Assembly (NCBI RefSeq): GCF_018333215.1
Contig: NZ_BORO01000002.1
Span: 62,001 to 126,000, forward strand
Length of the DNA stretch: 64,000 nt
Source: Oceanobacillus sp. J11TS1
GTDB taxonomy: Bacteria > Bacillota > Bacilli > Bacillales > Amphibacillaceae
Reading direction: 5' to 3'
Below are positions 43,587-52,291 of the stretch, piece after piece. The position numbers were made by a program, and so were the translations under genes. Numbering within the stretch: the first letter of the stretch is position 1; each line of letters starts with the position of its first letter. The notes under the pieces were generated by a model. The model was not told where the DNA came from, made no database searches, and was given only the letters and a program-made list of their open reading frames with translations.

Positions 43587-44893
43587 ATAAAGAAGCGCTT
43601 ATCTCAGTTATTGAAAAAACGGACCCTTATAAGCGATATGGTAAAGTCATTCGCGTGGTAGGCTTAATGATTGAATCAGAGGGTCCCGCTGCAAATATTG
43701 GAGAAGTTTGTTACATTCACACCAGCACAAAGGACGGAGAACTTATTATAGCTGAAGTCGTAGGGTTTCAAAATGAAAGAATTATTTTAATGCCCTATCG
43801 AGAAGTGAATGAAGTAGGATCAGGCTGCTTAGTAGAAGCTACTGGAAATCCATTGAAAGTAAAAGTAGGAAGAAGCCTGATTGGACATGTATTAGATCCT
43901 CTGGGGAAACCCCTTTCTGACGCAGAGACATTACCAAAAGGCTTAACAAGTTATCAGACGGAGAGAAATCCGCCTAATCCGCTTTCCCGCCCAAGAATTA
44001 AACAAGCCCTACAAGTTGGCGTTCGTGCTATCGATGGTTTTTTGACAATGGGAATTGGTCAACGTGTTGGTTTGTTTGCCGGGAGTGGAGTAGGAAAAAG
44101 CACACTTCTCGGAATGATTGCAAGGAATAGTAGTGCGGATGTGAATGTAATTGCTCTAATTGGCGAACGTGGAAGAGAAGTCCGAGAATTTATAGAGAAC
44201 GATTTAGGGGAAGATGGTTTAAAAAAGTCGATTATCGTCGCAGCAACGTCCGATCAACCTGCGCTTATGCGGATTCGGGGAGCATATACAGCAACAGCTA
44301 TCAGCGAATATTTTCGGGAACAGGGATTTAATGTGAATTTAATGATGGATTCCGTTACACGAGTTGCCATGGCACAGAGGGAAATTGGCTTAGCTGTAGG
44401 CGAACCTCCGACAACCAAAGGATATACTCCGAGCGTCTTCTCCATTTTACCTAAGCTTTTAGAAAGAGCAGGAACCGATGAGAATGGATCGATAACTGGA
44501 TTTTATACGGTATTGGTTGACGGAGATGATATGAATGAACCGATTGCGGATGCGGTGAGAGGTATTTTGGATGGCCACTTTGTTTTAGATCGTAAAATTG
44601 CAGAAAGAGGTCAGTATCCTGCAATTAATGTTTTAAAGTCAATTAGTCGTGTAATGAATGCTATCGCAACAGACGAACATAAACAAATTGCAATCAGGCT
44701 GAGAACTCTTCTTGCGACCTACGAAGAAAATAATGAGTTAATCTCCATTGGAGCATATAAAAAAGGCACGAATTCTGAGGTGGATCTGGCTGTTGCTTCT
44801 TATCCAAAAATTGTTTCTTTCTTAAAACAAGGCGTCCATGAACGAGTGGGACTTGAGGAGAGCATACAAATGATGAGGAACCTGATTGAATAA
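43583..44893 (+). CDS. fliI: Flagellum-specific ATPase FliI
   Basis: 436 residues. Energises substrate delivery to the export gate. Walker A GLFAGSGVGKSTLLGMIAR (~165-183), ALIGERGREVREF, Walker B-type NLMMDSVTRVAMAQREI and GEPPTTKGYTPSVFSILPKLLERAG, all typical of the F1-beta-like type III ATPases. The ATG overlaps the fliH stop (ATGA), implying translational coupling. fliJ follows after 28 bases. Confidence 0.97.
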   Translation: MNKEALISVIEKTDPYKRYGKVIRVVGLMIESEGPAANIGEVCYIHTSTKDGELIIAEVVGFQNERIILMPYREVNEVGSGCLVEATGNPLKVKVGRSLIGHVLDPLGKPLSDAETLPKGLTSYQTERNPPNPLSRPRIKQALQVGVRAIDGFLTMGIGQRVGLFAGSGVGKSTLLGMIARNSSADVNVIALIGERGREVREFIENDLGEDGLKKSIIVAATSDQPALMRIRGAYTATAISEYFREQGFNVNLMMDSVTRVAMAQREIGLAVGEPPTTKGYTPSVFSILPKLLERAGTDENGSITGFYTVLVDGDDMNEPIADAVRGILDGHFVLDRKIAERGQYPAINVLKSISRVMNAIATDEHKQIAIRLRTLLATYEENNELISIGAYKKGTNSEVDLAVASYPKIVSFLKQGVHERVGLEESIQMMRNLIE

Positions 44894-44921
44894 GAAGGTG
44901 TTTATAAAGGAGTTGTTTTAA

Positions 44922-45368
44922 ATGGCTCGAATATCTAGTTTGGTTAAAATTCGAGATATGCATGATAATGAGAGACAAATAGCTCAAAAGGCTTATACCG
45001 AATCACAAGAAACGTTCGAGAAGATTGCTATGGAGTTGTACAATTTGTTGAAGAAAAAAGAGGTTGCTGAAAACACGTTTGATAATGCAATTCAAACATC
45101 GACATCAATTGAGAAAATAAAAGAACAATCTGCTTATATTGAAAAATTAACAAACCAAATTCAAACCGTGCAATTATTAGTCCAAAGAGCGAGAAATGAT
45201 ATGAATACGAAACAGAATAAGTTATCTGAAGTGTATATTGAATACAAAAAATATGACAAAATTGTTGAACTAAAACAAGAAGAGGCTCAAGAAACTGTAC
45301 GAAAGCAGGAAGCAAATTTTATGGATGAAATGTCAATGCAACAGTACCTAAGACAAAAGCAAAGGTGA
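44922..45368 (+). CDS. fliJ: Flagellar export chaperone FliJ
   Basis: 148 residues, almost entirely a charged two-stranded coiled coil, with ASSL-like start (RISSLVKIRDMHDNERQIAQKAY). FliJ promotes FliI ring formation and chaperone recycling; sequences are poorly conserved, so the assignment rests on length, coiled-coil character and position between fliI and ylxF. AAAGGAG precedes the ATG. Confidence 0.9.
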   Translation: MARISSLVKIRDMHDNERQIAQKAYTESQETFEKIAMELYNLLKKKEVAENTFDNAIQTSTSIEKIKEQSAYIEKLTNQIQTVQLLVQRARNDMNTKQNKLSEVYIEYKKYDKIVELKQEEAQETVRKQEANFMDEMSMQQYLRQKQR

Positions 45369-45373
45369 AAAAA

Positions 45374-46006
45374 ATGAAAAATAATAACCAGAATGAAAAG
45401 GAAGTCAAGAATAATTCACATGGCTGGTTCATGAAACTATTTTTAATCATTATGCCACTTTTTATCCTAGCTGTCATTGTTGTTTTTGTTTTACATATTG
45501 CTGGATTTAGTGCATTGGATTGGGTAAAGGACCAAGGAAAATCAATCCCGGTCATTGGGAAAATGTTTGAGGATGAAGATGGAACATATGAGATGAATGA
45601 CTTGGAAGCTATGAAAAATCAATTGGAAAGTAAAGATAAGGCCTTAGAAGCAAAAGATGCACAAATTCAAGAGCTAGAAGAAACCATTTCTGGATTAGAA
45701 AGTCAGGTTAATGGATTACAAGCGGATATTGAACAAATAGAAAGTGATAACGAAAGTGAAGATCAGGAAGAAAATGGCGCGCAGAATAAAAATGAAGGAC
45801 AAGCAGTTGCCTCACAGGAAAAAAACACGATGACAAGAACCTTAGAGGGTATGAAGAGCAAAGAGGCTGCAGCAATCTTAGAAAATTTAGAAGATGATTT
45901 GGCAGTCAGTATCTTAGAAGAGATGTCTACCGATGATCGTGGTGATATTCTGCAACAAATGGACGTGGAAGTTGCGACAACATATACGAAAATGCTAATG
46001 AAGTGA
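45374..46006 (+). CDS. ylxF: MotE-like protein YlxF
   Basis: 210 residues. One N-terminal membrane segment (FLIIMPLFILAVIVVFVLHIAG, ~21-42), a coiled-coil middle (~75-125) with repeats such as LESKDKALEAKDAQIQELEE, and a C-terminal MgtE-N-like helical domain (MKSKEAAAILENLEDDLAVSILEEMSTDDRGDILQQM). This layout is that of MotE/YlxF proteins, stator-associated chaperones in other bacteria. A GTG at 45365 overlaps the AAAGGTG site, so the ATG at 45374 is the likely start. It lies between fliJ and fliK as in B. subtilis. Confidence 0.85.
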   Translation: MKNNNQNEKEVKNNSHGWFMKLFLIIMPLFILAVIVVFVLHIAGFSALDWVKDQGKSIPVIGKMFEDEDGTYEMNDLEAMKNQLESKDKALEAKDAQIQELEETISGLESQVNGLQADIEQIESDNESEDQEENGAQNKNEGQAVASQEKNTMTRTLEGMKSKEAAAILENLEDDLAVSILEEMSTDDRGDILQQMDVEVATTYTKMLMK

Positions 46007-46037
46007 TTTGAAGAACCTATTGAAGGAGGTGAAAAGA

Positions 46038-47573
46038 ATGAATTCAATGATATTAACGATGCCAAACGTAAAATTCCTTGACCAGCAGCAACCGAATACA
46101 AAAGCTTTGCAAACGAAGGCCTCCAACTTAAGTTTTCAAGATTTATTAAAAGGGAATGCTAACTGGCTTCAAACGGATATACCTTTAAGTCAATCGGACG
46201 ATAAAGATAGTCAATTGGATGAAATGATGGACAAATTTGAAAAATTACTTCCTAGTGAGGTACTTGATATTGTCAAGGATAATGAGACATTGCAGCAGGA
46301 ATTATTTGCTTTCGCTATGCAAAATGAATTTCCGATGCAAGAGAATGAGCCGAAACTTGGGTTTTCAACGGAGGATATACTTGGCCATAACCAGGCTGTA
46401 GGACAGAAGGAGATAAATCCGTTAGAAGCAAGTGCTTTAGATTCCAAATTAGATTTACAAAGCGGAAAAGACATTTATATGAAAATGACGGAACTTATGC
46501 AATCTATAGAAACGGAAGAAGATATAGAGAACATAGCGAACTCATTAACGAAATTACTTCAAGAATGGAATCAGTTTGTACAAGGACAAACTCCGATTGA
46601 TCAGCAACAGGTATTAAGTTATATAAATCAGCAAGTAATAAGCGCAGACGCATCAATTGCTGATAAATTAGCTTACCAACAAACCAATCAATTATTAGAG
46701 TTGAGCCAGAGCCCAAAGGCGGAAGGGGAAAGTGTGCAGCCTAATCAGCAAAAGATATTAGACTACATAAAACAGCAGCTGATGACAGCAGGCTCACTAA
46801 TTAACGGAAAGTCAGGTTATCAACAAACCGATCAATTCGTTAAGTCGAACCTGCTAGACGAAGGTTTGATGGAAAATGTGCAGGGAGAGAGGCAACAAAG
46901 GAATGGCTTGAACGATGAAGCAGCCGAGCAAGACGCAAATAGGCTTAGACAAGTTCCTAAGGTGGACGCAGAGGGCCAGAAGCATTTGGAGTCCAAAGTG
47001 GCAACTTGGTTACAATCTGCTTTTCAAGGAGCATCACCTGGTGTTTTTAAACAAGATAGCTTACCTATTTCAAGAGTTGAGCAATATATCCTCCATACTG
47101 GACAGGCTGATTCAGCAAAAATGTTATCTGGTAAAGAATTGATTGACAAAATAGAAACCCTTGTCCAATCACAACGTATGCAAGGCTTTATTCAAGGACA
47201 AAATCCGATATCTATTCAGTTAAGACCTGAGAATTTAGGTGATATGACGATTCGTTTCGTCCAAGTTGATGGTGAAGTGACGGTGCAGATGCTAGTTTCT
47301 TCTAAATTTGTTAAGGAATTACTAGAGTCAAACATGCATCAACTCAGAAACGTATTTTCTCCTCATCAGGTGACAGTCGAAAAACAGGATAATTTATTAC
47401 TTTCTAATACGGAGACATCAAAAAGCTCGAAAGAAAATCAACATGAACAACAGCAATCCAGTCAACATGAGGGCTCTTCTGATTCCCATCAAGGGAAACA
47501 AACATCTGACTCAGATTCGTTTGAAGCTTTTATGGAAGAATTATTATCACAAACGATAGAAGAGCAGGTTTAA
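46038..47573 (+). CDS. fliK: Flagellar hook-length control protein FliK
   Basis: 511 residues. Secreted ruler that stops hook growth and switches export to filament subunits. The C-terminal Flg_hook domain (~385-470, ISIQLRPENLGDMTIRFVQVDGEVTVQML) contacts FlhB; the tail is a Ser/Gln/His-rich disordered stretch. The N-terminal ~370 residues are Gln-rich and variable. They contain a tandem-like repeat: ~residues 189-220 and 237-268 share QQxxxxYIxQQ...YQQTxQ. A longer frame from 46008 is rejected because AAGGAGGTG precedes the ATG at 46038. Confidence 0.92.
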   Translation: MNSMILTMPNVKFLDQQQPNTKALQTKASNLSFQDLLKGNANWLQTDIPLSQSDDKDSQLDEMMDKFEKLLPSEVLDIVKDNETLQQELFAFAMQNEFPMQENEPKLGFSTEDILGHNQAVGQKEINPLEASALDSKLDLQSGKDIYMKMTELMQSIETEEDIENIANSLTKLLQEWNQFVQGQTPIDQQQVLSYINQQVISADASIADKLAYQQTNQLLELSQSPKAEGESVQPNQQKILDYIKQQLMTAGSLINGKSGYQQTDQFVKSNLLDEGLMENVQGERQQRNGLNDEAAEQDANRLRQVPKVDAEGQKHLESKVATWLQSAFQGASPGVFKQDSLPISRVEQYILHTGQADSAKMLSGKELIDKIETLVQSQRMQGFIQGQNPISIQLRPENLGDMTIRFVQVDGEVTVQMLVSSKFVKELLESNMHQLRNVFSPHQVTVEKQDNLLLSNTETSKSSKENQHEQQQSSQHEGSSDSHQGKQTSDSDSFEAFMEELLSQTIEEQV

Positions 47574-47615
47574 TAGAGGATGTTCTTGATAAGCATGACT
47601 GGATTTTGAAAGGCG

Positions 47616-48107
47616 GTGACAACAATAACTTCTATCGATCCATCTTTATATTTAACTAATCAACCAAAGGAACGGACACCTTCTCCGGATTTAGGAAAAG
47701 ACGAGTTTTTAAAACTTTTGATGGCTCAAATCAAAAACCAGAATCCGATGAATACAATGGATGAAGGAGAATTTGTAGCACAGATGGCAACTTTTTCTTC
47801 ATTAGAACAAATGATGAACATGTCAAAATCCATGGAACTCTTGGTAAATAATCAGCTTGTATCTCCAGCTATACAATATAGTCATATGATTGGCCAAACC
47901 GTGAATTATAGGACATTTGACGAAGAGACAGGAAAAGAAACTGGTATTACATCAAGTAAAGTTGTTTCTGTTTCACAGCAAGATGGTTGGGCAGTCTTTC
48001 ATCTAGATAATGGCGAAAAAATCTACGCTGACACAGTAATTGAAGTAGGGAAAGCGGAAAATGAAACAGAGAATGGCCCTTCTGAAAATGAGGAGGGAGA
48101 AAAATAA
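47616..48107 (+). CDS. flgD: Flagellar hook assembly protein FlgD (YlxG)
   Basis: 163 residues from GTG at 47616. Hook cap protein that guides FlgE polymerisation. The core LGKDEFLKLLMAQIKNQNPMNTMDEGEFVAQMATFSSLEQMMNM is the FlgD signature; only the short N-terminal and middle regions are present and the C-terminus is acidic (ENETENGPSENEEG), like the short Bacillus form. The start is odd: AAAGG ends three bases before GTG, too close for good initiation, and the better-spaced codon is ATA at 47625. The stop overlaps the next gene by one base. Confidence 0.93.
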   Translation: MTTITSIDPSLYLTNQPKERTPSPDLGKDEFLKLLMAQIKNQNPMNTMDEGEFVAQMATFSSLEQMMNMSKSMELLVNNQLVSPAIQYSHMIGQTVNYRTFDEETGKETGITSSKVVSVSQQDGWAVFHLDNGEKIYADTVIEVGKAENETENGPSENEEGEK

Positions 48108-48472
48108 TGGCTCGTCTTATTCAGCCAATCGCACCAGTCATACCCAAAGAGCAGCCTATACAGAAAACAGGGACGAATAAGGGAGAGTCAGGCTTTAAAG
48201 ATATTCTAAAGCATCAGCAATCACTGACTATCAGTAAGCATGCAGCAGATCGCATGAAAGAACGCAATATCCAATTCAGCAGCCAAGAATGGCAGTCTAT
48301 CCAAGAAAAAGTGATAGAGGCAAAGCAAAAGGGTGTTACGGATGCACTGGTTGTTGTTGACGGAAGTGCCATGGTGGTAAGTGTAAAGAACAATACTGTT
48401 ATTACTGCTTTAAATCAGGCAGAAGCAGATCATAAAGTATTTACAAATATTAATGGAACAATTTTACTTTAA
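48107..48472 (+). CDS. Flagellar operon protein, TIGR02530 family
   Basis: 121 residues. The segment LTISKHAADRMKERNIQFSSQEWQSIQEKVIEAKQKGV followed by ALVVVDGSAMVVSVKNNTVITAL matches the small TIGR02530 family found in flagellar operons of several Firmicutes beside flgD and flgE. Its role is unknown; the position suggests a hook-assembly accessory. Not secreted by any visible signal. The start overlaps the flgD stop (TAATG). I do not recall it in the B. subtilis operon, so it marks a difference. Confidence 0.85.
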   Translation: MARLIQPIAPVIPKEQPIQKTGTNKGESGFKDILKHQQSLTISKHAADRMKERNIQFSSQEWQSIQEKVIEAKQKGVTDALVVVDGSAMVVSVKNNTVITALNQAEADHKVFTNINGTILL

Positions 48473-48559
48473 TTGATAAACGAAGGCTGGACCTTTAGGG
48501 GAGGCCATGACTGTGGAATGACAGAAACGGTCAAATGAAAATGAAAAGGGGAAGTAATC

Positions 48560-49354
48560 ATGTTACGTTCAATGTATGCAGGTATTTCAGGAATGAAAAA
48601 TTCACAAACAAAATTAGACGTTATCGGTAACAACATCGCTAACGTAAATACAACCGGGTATAAAAAAGCAAATATTAATTTTCAGGATATGCTGAGCCAG
48701 ACAACAACAGCAGCACAAGGGGCTGGAAATGGACGAGGCGGAATTAATGCTTCCCAAATTGGTCTTGGGTCGCAAGAAGGTGCAATTTCCAATACACATA
48801 CACAAGGTTTTAGACAAACCACAAATAACCCGTTAGATTTTGCAATACAAGGTGACGGCATGTTTGTTGTTCAAGGAGATAACACCAATTACTATACGCG
48901 CGCAGGGAACTTTTTCCTAGATAATACAGGGGCTATTGTAAATGCGGACGGGTATTATTTACAAGCTGTAGGGGGAGGAAACATTGTAATCCCAGAGGAT
49001 GCTGAGAGTTTTAGTGTACAGCCGAATGGAACGGTGACGTATATTGATGCAAATGGGAATCCGGAAGAAGCAGGACAAATTGCATTAGCAAAATTTTCTA
49101 ATCCGGGCGGTTTAGAAAAGGTTGGGGGTAGTTTGTACGCAGAAACTGGTAATTCTGGTGTGCCGAATATAGGTGAGCCTGGTGGGGAAAATGGATCAGG
49201 TGAAATCATCAGTGGTGCTCTAGAAATGTCTAATGTTGACTTGTCTGAGGAATTCACTGAGATGATTACAGCACAGCGTTCATTCCAAGCGAACACAAGA
49301 ATTATTACAACCTCTGATGAAATTTTACAAGAGCTTGTTAATCTAAAACGATAA
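48560..49354 (+). CDS. flgE: Flagellar hook protein FlgE (FlgG-like short form)
   Basis: 264 residues, the same length as B. subtilis FlgE. N-terminal MLRSMYAGISGMKNSQTKLDVIGNNIANVNTTGYKKANINFQD motif and C-terminal ITAQRSFQANTRIITTSDEILQELVNLKR are the axial-protein D0 helices; the flagellar hook basal body motif PLDFAIQGDGMFVV is central. The short form lacks the large outer domains of enteric hooks. AAAGGGGAAG precedes the ATG. After its stop comes a strong ribosome site and a hairpin that lead into swrD. Confidence 0.93.
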   Translation: MLRSMYAGISGMKNSQTKLDVIGNNIANVNTTGYKKANINFQDMLSQTTTAAQGAGNGRGGINASQIGLGSQEGAISNTHTQGFRQTTNNPLDFAIQGDGMFVVQGDNTNYYTRAGNFFLDNTGAIVNADGYYLQAVGGGNIVIPEDAESFSVQPNGTVTYIDANGNPEEAGQIALAKFSNPGGLEKVGGSLYAETGNSGVPNIGEPGGENGSGEIISGALEMSNVDLSEEFTEMITAQRSFQANTRIITTSDEILQELVNLKR

Positions 49355-49356
49355 GC

Positions 49357-49421
49357 AAGGGAGGAAGGGACTGGCCTAAGCTAAAATCAAAATCAACTGG
49401 TTAGGTTAGTCCCGCATAATT
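49357..49421 (+). promoter_or_regulatory. Shine-Dalgarno separated from the swrD start by a hairpin
   Basis: AAGGGAGG (49357-49364) is 57 bases before the swrD ATG. Between them, GGGACT..CCTAA pairs with TTAGG..AGTCCC (49367-49413) to form a two-part stem. Folding would leave two bases before and eight bases after the stem between the site and ATG. The bases right before the ATG (CCCGCATAATT) contain no ribosome site. Confidence 0.5.
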
Positions 49422-49640
49422 ATGATCCGGCTAACCCGATTAAATAATGAGCCTTTTGTTCTCAATGCAATTATGATTGAGCAAATCCAAGCGCATGCAG
49501 ATACGAGTATTTCATTATTAAATGGAAAAAAGGTATTTGTTAAAGAAAGTGAAGAAGAAATTATTAAAAAGGTAACAGCCTTTTATCATCAAATTGGGTT
49601 TCCAGTGCTCCCCTTGAAGGCAGGTGAAAAAGATGAGTAA
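49422..49640 (+). CDS. swrD: Flagellar power protein SwrD (FlbD/YlzI family)
   Basis: 72 residues. FlbD family (MIRLTRLNNEPFVLNAIMIEQIQAHADTSISLLNGKKVFVKESEEEIIKKV); in B. subtilis SwrD raises motor torque and is needed for swarming. The start coincides with the family MI.LTRLN start, but no Shine-Dalgarno lies directly upstream (see the hairpin at 49357). It overlaps fliL by 8 bases, and lies between flgE and fliL as in B. subtilis. Confidence 0.93.
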   Translation: MIRLTRLNNEPFVLNAIMIEQIQAHADTSISLLNGKKVFVKESEEEIIKKVTAFYHQIGFPVLPLKAGEKDE

Positions 49641-50055
49641 AATAGTAAAAATTGCGGTGACTACCATAATTACTTTACTTGTAGTTGTTATTGCAACGCT
49701 TATTGTTGTCATCTACGTGAACGAACCTAAGGAAACTTCCGGAGAAGAACAATCCATCGATCAAATGATCAGCAATGCATATGAAACGTCAGAGGTGACG
49801 ACAGATATAGAGAATGGCCGGTTTGTTCAAGTTCAGTTTCAAGTAATCACAGACGATAAAAAAGCGCTAGAAGAATTAGAAAAAAGAGATTTCCAAATTA
49901 GTAATGTAATTATTAAAGAATTGGCAGTCATGGATGAGGATGATTTTCAAACAGGTCTGGGTGATTTAGAGGAAACCCTGAAGAATAAATTAAATGAGAT
50001 AATGACAGAAGGAACGGTTACCGAAGTATATACAATTAAAAAGATACTTCAATAG
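49633..50055 (+). CDS. fliL: Flagellar basal body protein FliL
   Basis: 140 residues. One N-terminal membrane span (IAVTTIITLLVVVIATLIVVIYV, ~7-29) and an outside stomatin-like domain with FVQVQFQVITDDKKALEELEKRDFQISN. FliL rings surround stators and support torque. Start at ATG 49633 with GCAGGTGA upstream; a GTG at 49624 overlaps that site. Confidence 0.93.
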   Translation: MSKIVKIAVTTIITLLVVVIATLIVVIYVNEPKETSGEEQSIDQMISNAYETSEVTTDIENGRFVQVQFQVITDDKKALEELEKRDFQISNVIIKELAVMDEDDFQTGLGDLEETLKNKLNEIMTEGTVTEVYTIKKILQ

Positions 50056-50086
50056 ATTAGATCACGCTAGGAGGTGACCAAATTTT

Positions 50087-51073
50087 ATGGATGAGGTTTT
50101 ATCACAGAATGAAATTGATGCCTTGCTTTCAGCGATAAATTCAGGGGAAATGGATGCTGAAGAATTAAAGAAGGAAGAGAACGAAAAGCGTATTCGAGTA
50201 TATGATTTTAAGAGAGCATTACGTTTTTCAAAAGATCAAATAAGAAGCATTTCACGACTTCATGAAAATTATGCGCGATTGCTTACGACCTATTTTGCTA
50301 CTCAACTGCGGACATATGTAAATATTACTGTTACTTCAGTGGACCAAATACCGTACGAAGAGTTTATTCGTTCTGTACCTAAGCGAACAATCTTAAATGT
50401 TTATAGTTTAGAACCGTTGAATGGGAATTTGATTATGGAAATCAATCCGAATGTTGCATTTGCGCTCCTGGAGCGAATGCTTGGGGGAAAAGGCTCTACC
50501 ACTGCAAAAACAACCAGTCTGACAGAAATTGAAAAGATTTTACTCACCCAATTGTTTGAGAAGGCAGAGGATAATTTAAAAAATGCTTGGTCATCTGTTG
50601 CTGATATTGAACCAGTTTTAGAAGAATTTGAGGAGAATCCCCAATTTATGCAAATCGTTGCTCCGACTGAAACGGTAGTGGTTGTTTCCTTGACAGCTAT
50701 GATTGGAGAAGAATCTGGTATGATTAATATTTGTATCCCGCATGGTATTTTAGAACCCATCATACCAAAGCTCTCTGCCCATTACTGGATGCAATCAAAT
50801 AAAAATAAAGATGAAAAAAGTCTAGAAAGAATGTCACAACATCTGCAAAATACAGATGTGGAAGTTAAAACAATACTTGGAGAAGCATCCATTCATATTG
50901 ATGAATTTTTAGAGTTCGCTGTTGGAGATATTATTGCTCTAGATCAACCAATTGATTCGCCATTAAAGATGGCGGTGAATGACGAACTTAAGTTTCTTGT
51001 GCAACCAGGTAAATTCAGACAAAAAATGTCTGTTCAAGTATTAGAGGAACTAGAATGGGGTGATGGAAATTGA
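50087..51073 (+). CDS. fliM: Flagellar motor switch protein FliM
   Basis: 328 residues. The N-terminal peptide LSQNEIDALLSAINSG is the CheY-P binding segment; YDFKRALRFSKDQIRSISRLHENYARLLTTYFATQLR begins the middle CheC-like domain; the C-terminal SpoA domain (VEVKTILGEASIHIDEFLEFAVGDIIALDQPI) packs in the C ring. AGGAGGTGACC precedes the ATG. Its stop codon overlaps the fliY start. Confidence 0.97.
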   Translation: MDEVLSQNEIDALLSAINSGEMDAEELKKEENEKRIRVYDFKRALRFSKDQIRSISRLHENYARLLTTYFATQLRTYVNITVTSVDQIPYEEFIRSVPKRTILNVYSLEPLNGNLIMEINPNVAFALLERMLGGKGSTTAKTTSLTEIEKILLTQLFEKAEDNLKNAWSSVADIEPVLEEFEENPQFMQIVAPTETVVVVSLTAMIGEESGMINICIPHGILEPIIPKLSAHYWMQSNKNKDEKSLERMSQHLQNTDVEVKTILGEASIHIDEFLEFAVGDIIALDQPIDSPLKMAVNDELKFLVQPGKFRQKMSVQVLEELEWGDGN

Positions 51074-52263
51074 TGAATGATGGCAAGCTGTCGCAAGAAG
51101 AAATAGATGCACTGCTCAACGTAACGGAAGATAATCAGATGGATGATGAACAAGAGCAAGCAAACGATGAAGAATATTTAACGCCGATAGAAAAGGATGC
51201 TTTAGGAGAAATTGGAAATATTTCCTTTGGAAGCTCAGCAACTACGCTGTCTACACTTTTAAATCAAAAGGTGGAAATTACTACACCGGTAGTTACAACG
51301 ATCAGAAAAGAAAATCTAGAAGAAGAAGTTACATTTAAACCTGTAAGTGTTCAAGTAAATTACATAGAAGGTTTTACTGGTAATAATGTTTTTGTCATTA
51401 AAGCAGACGATGCAGCAATCATTGCTGATATTATGCTCGGGGGTGACGGGAAAACTCCTGATACAGAATTAAATGATATCCATCTGAGCGCAGTTCAAGA
51501 GGCAATGAATCAAATGATGGGGTCTGCAGCAACAAGTATGTCTACGGTGTTTAATAAAAAAATAGATATATCTCCACCAGAAATTATTCATGGTCTGGAA
51601 AATGAAAAAAAAGAAGTTATATTTGATGAAAATGTCTATGTCAAAGTGTTTTTCAGGTTAATGGTTGGTGATTTAATAGATTCTAATATGGTACAGCTTG
51701 TTCCATTAGACTTTGCAAAAGAATTAGTACAGCAATTAATGAATCCAGCTCCATCAACGGAGGAAAAAGCGAATACAGCAGACAAGCTAACTGCTGAAAG
51801 CACTAGTGTAAATACAAATATAACGTCGAATGTGCGTCAAGATAATCATATTGAAACAAACGATAAGCGAACGCAAATGACCGAAGAAAAACAGAAGACG
51901 AATGATGATATTTTGGGTAGACCGTTCAGTTCACATGACGTAAACGTACAAGAAGCTGCTTTTTCAGAGTTTGAAAAGCCTCCATTGAGCAATCAAGGGC
52001 AGCGAAATTTAGATATGTTAATGGATATCCCTTTAAAAGTTACTGTGGAGCTTGGAAGAACAAAACAGTCAATCAAGGAAATCTTAGAGCTATCAGCAGG
52101 TTCTATTATTGAATTAGATAAACTAGCTGGTGAACCGGTAGATATTCTTGTAAATGAAAAATTGGTAGCTGAAGGGGAAGTCGTTGTAATCGATGAAAAC
52201 TTTGGCGTCCGTGTAACGGATGTAGTTAGTCAATCAGATAGAATTCAACATTTAAAAAAATAG
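51073..52263 (+). CDS. fliY: Flagellar motor switch phosphatase FliY
   Basis: 396 residues. Combines an N-terminal CheY-binding peptide (LSQEEIDALLN), a CheC/CheX-like phosphatase domain with two active-site helices (EIGNISFGSSATTLSTLL and SAVQEAMNQMMGSAATSMS) and a C-terminal FliN-type SpoA domain (VTVELGRTKQSIKEILELSAGSIIELDKL). It removes phosphate from CheY-P at the switch. The linker (~220-300) is polar and longer than in B. subtilis. The start ATG at 51073 overlaps the fliM TGA. Confidence 0.95.
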   Translation: MNDGKLSQEEIDALLNVTEDNQMDDEQEQANDEEYLTPIEKDALGEIGNISFGSSATTLSTLLNQKVEITTPVVTTIRKENLEEEVTFKPVSVQVNYIEGFTGNNVFVIKADDAAIIADIMLGGDGKTPDTELNDIHLSAVQEAMNQMMGSAATSMSTVFNKKIDISPPEIIHGLENEKKEVIFDENVYVKVFFRLMVGDLIDSNMVQLVPLDFAKELVQQLMNPAPSTEEKANTADKLTAESTSVNTNITSNVRQDNHIETNDKRTQMTEEKQKTNDDILGRPFSSHDVNVQEAAFSEFEKPPLSNQGQRNLDMLMDIPLKVTVELGRTKQSIKEILELSAGSIIELDKLAGEPVDILVNEKLVAEGEVVVIDENFGVRVTDVVSQSDRIQHLKK

Positions 52264-52291
52264 ATTTATAAGATGAGGGAGAGAATACAAA

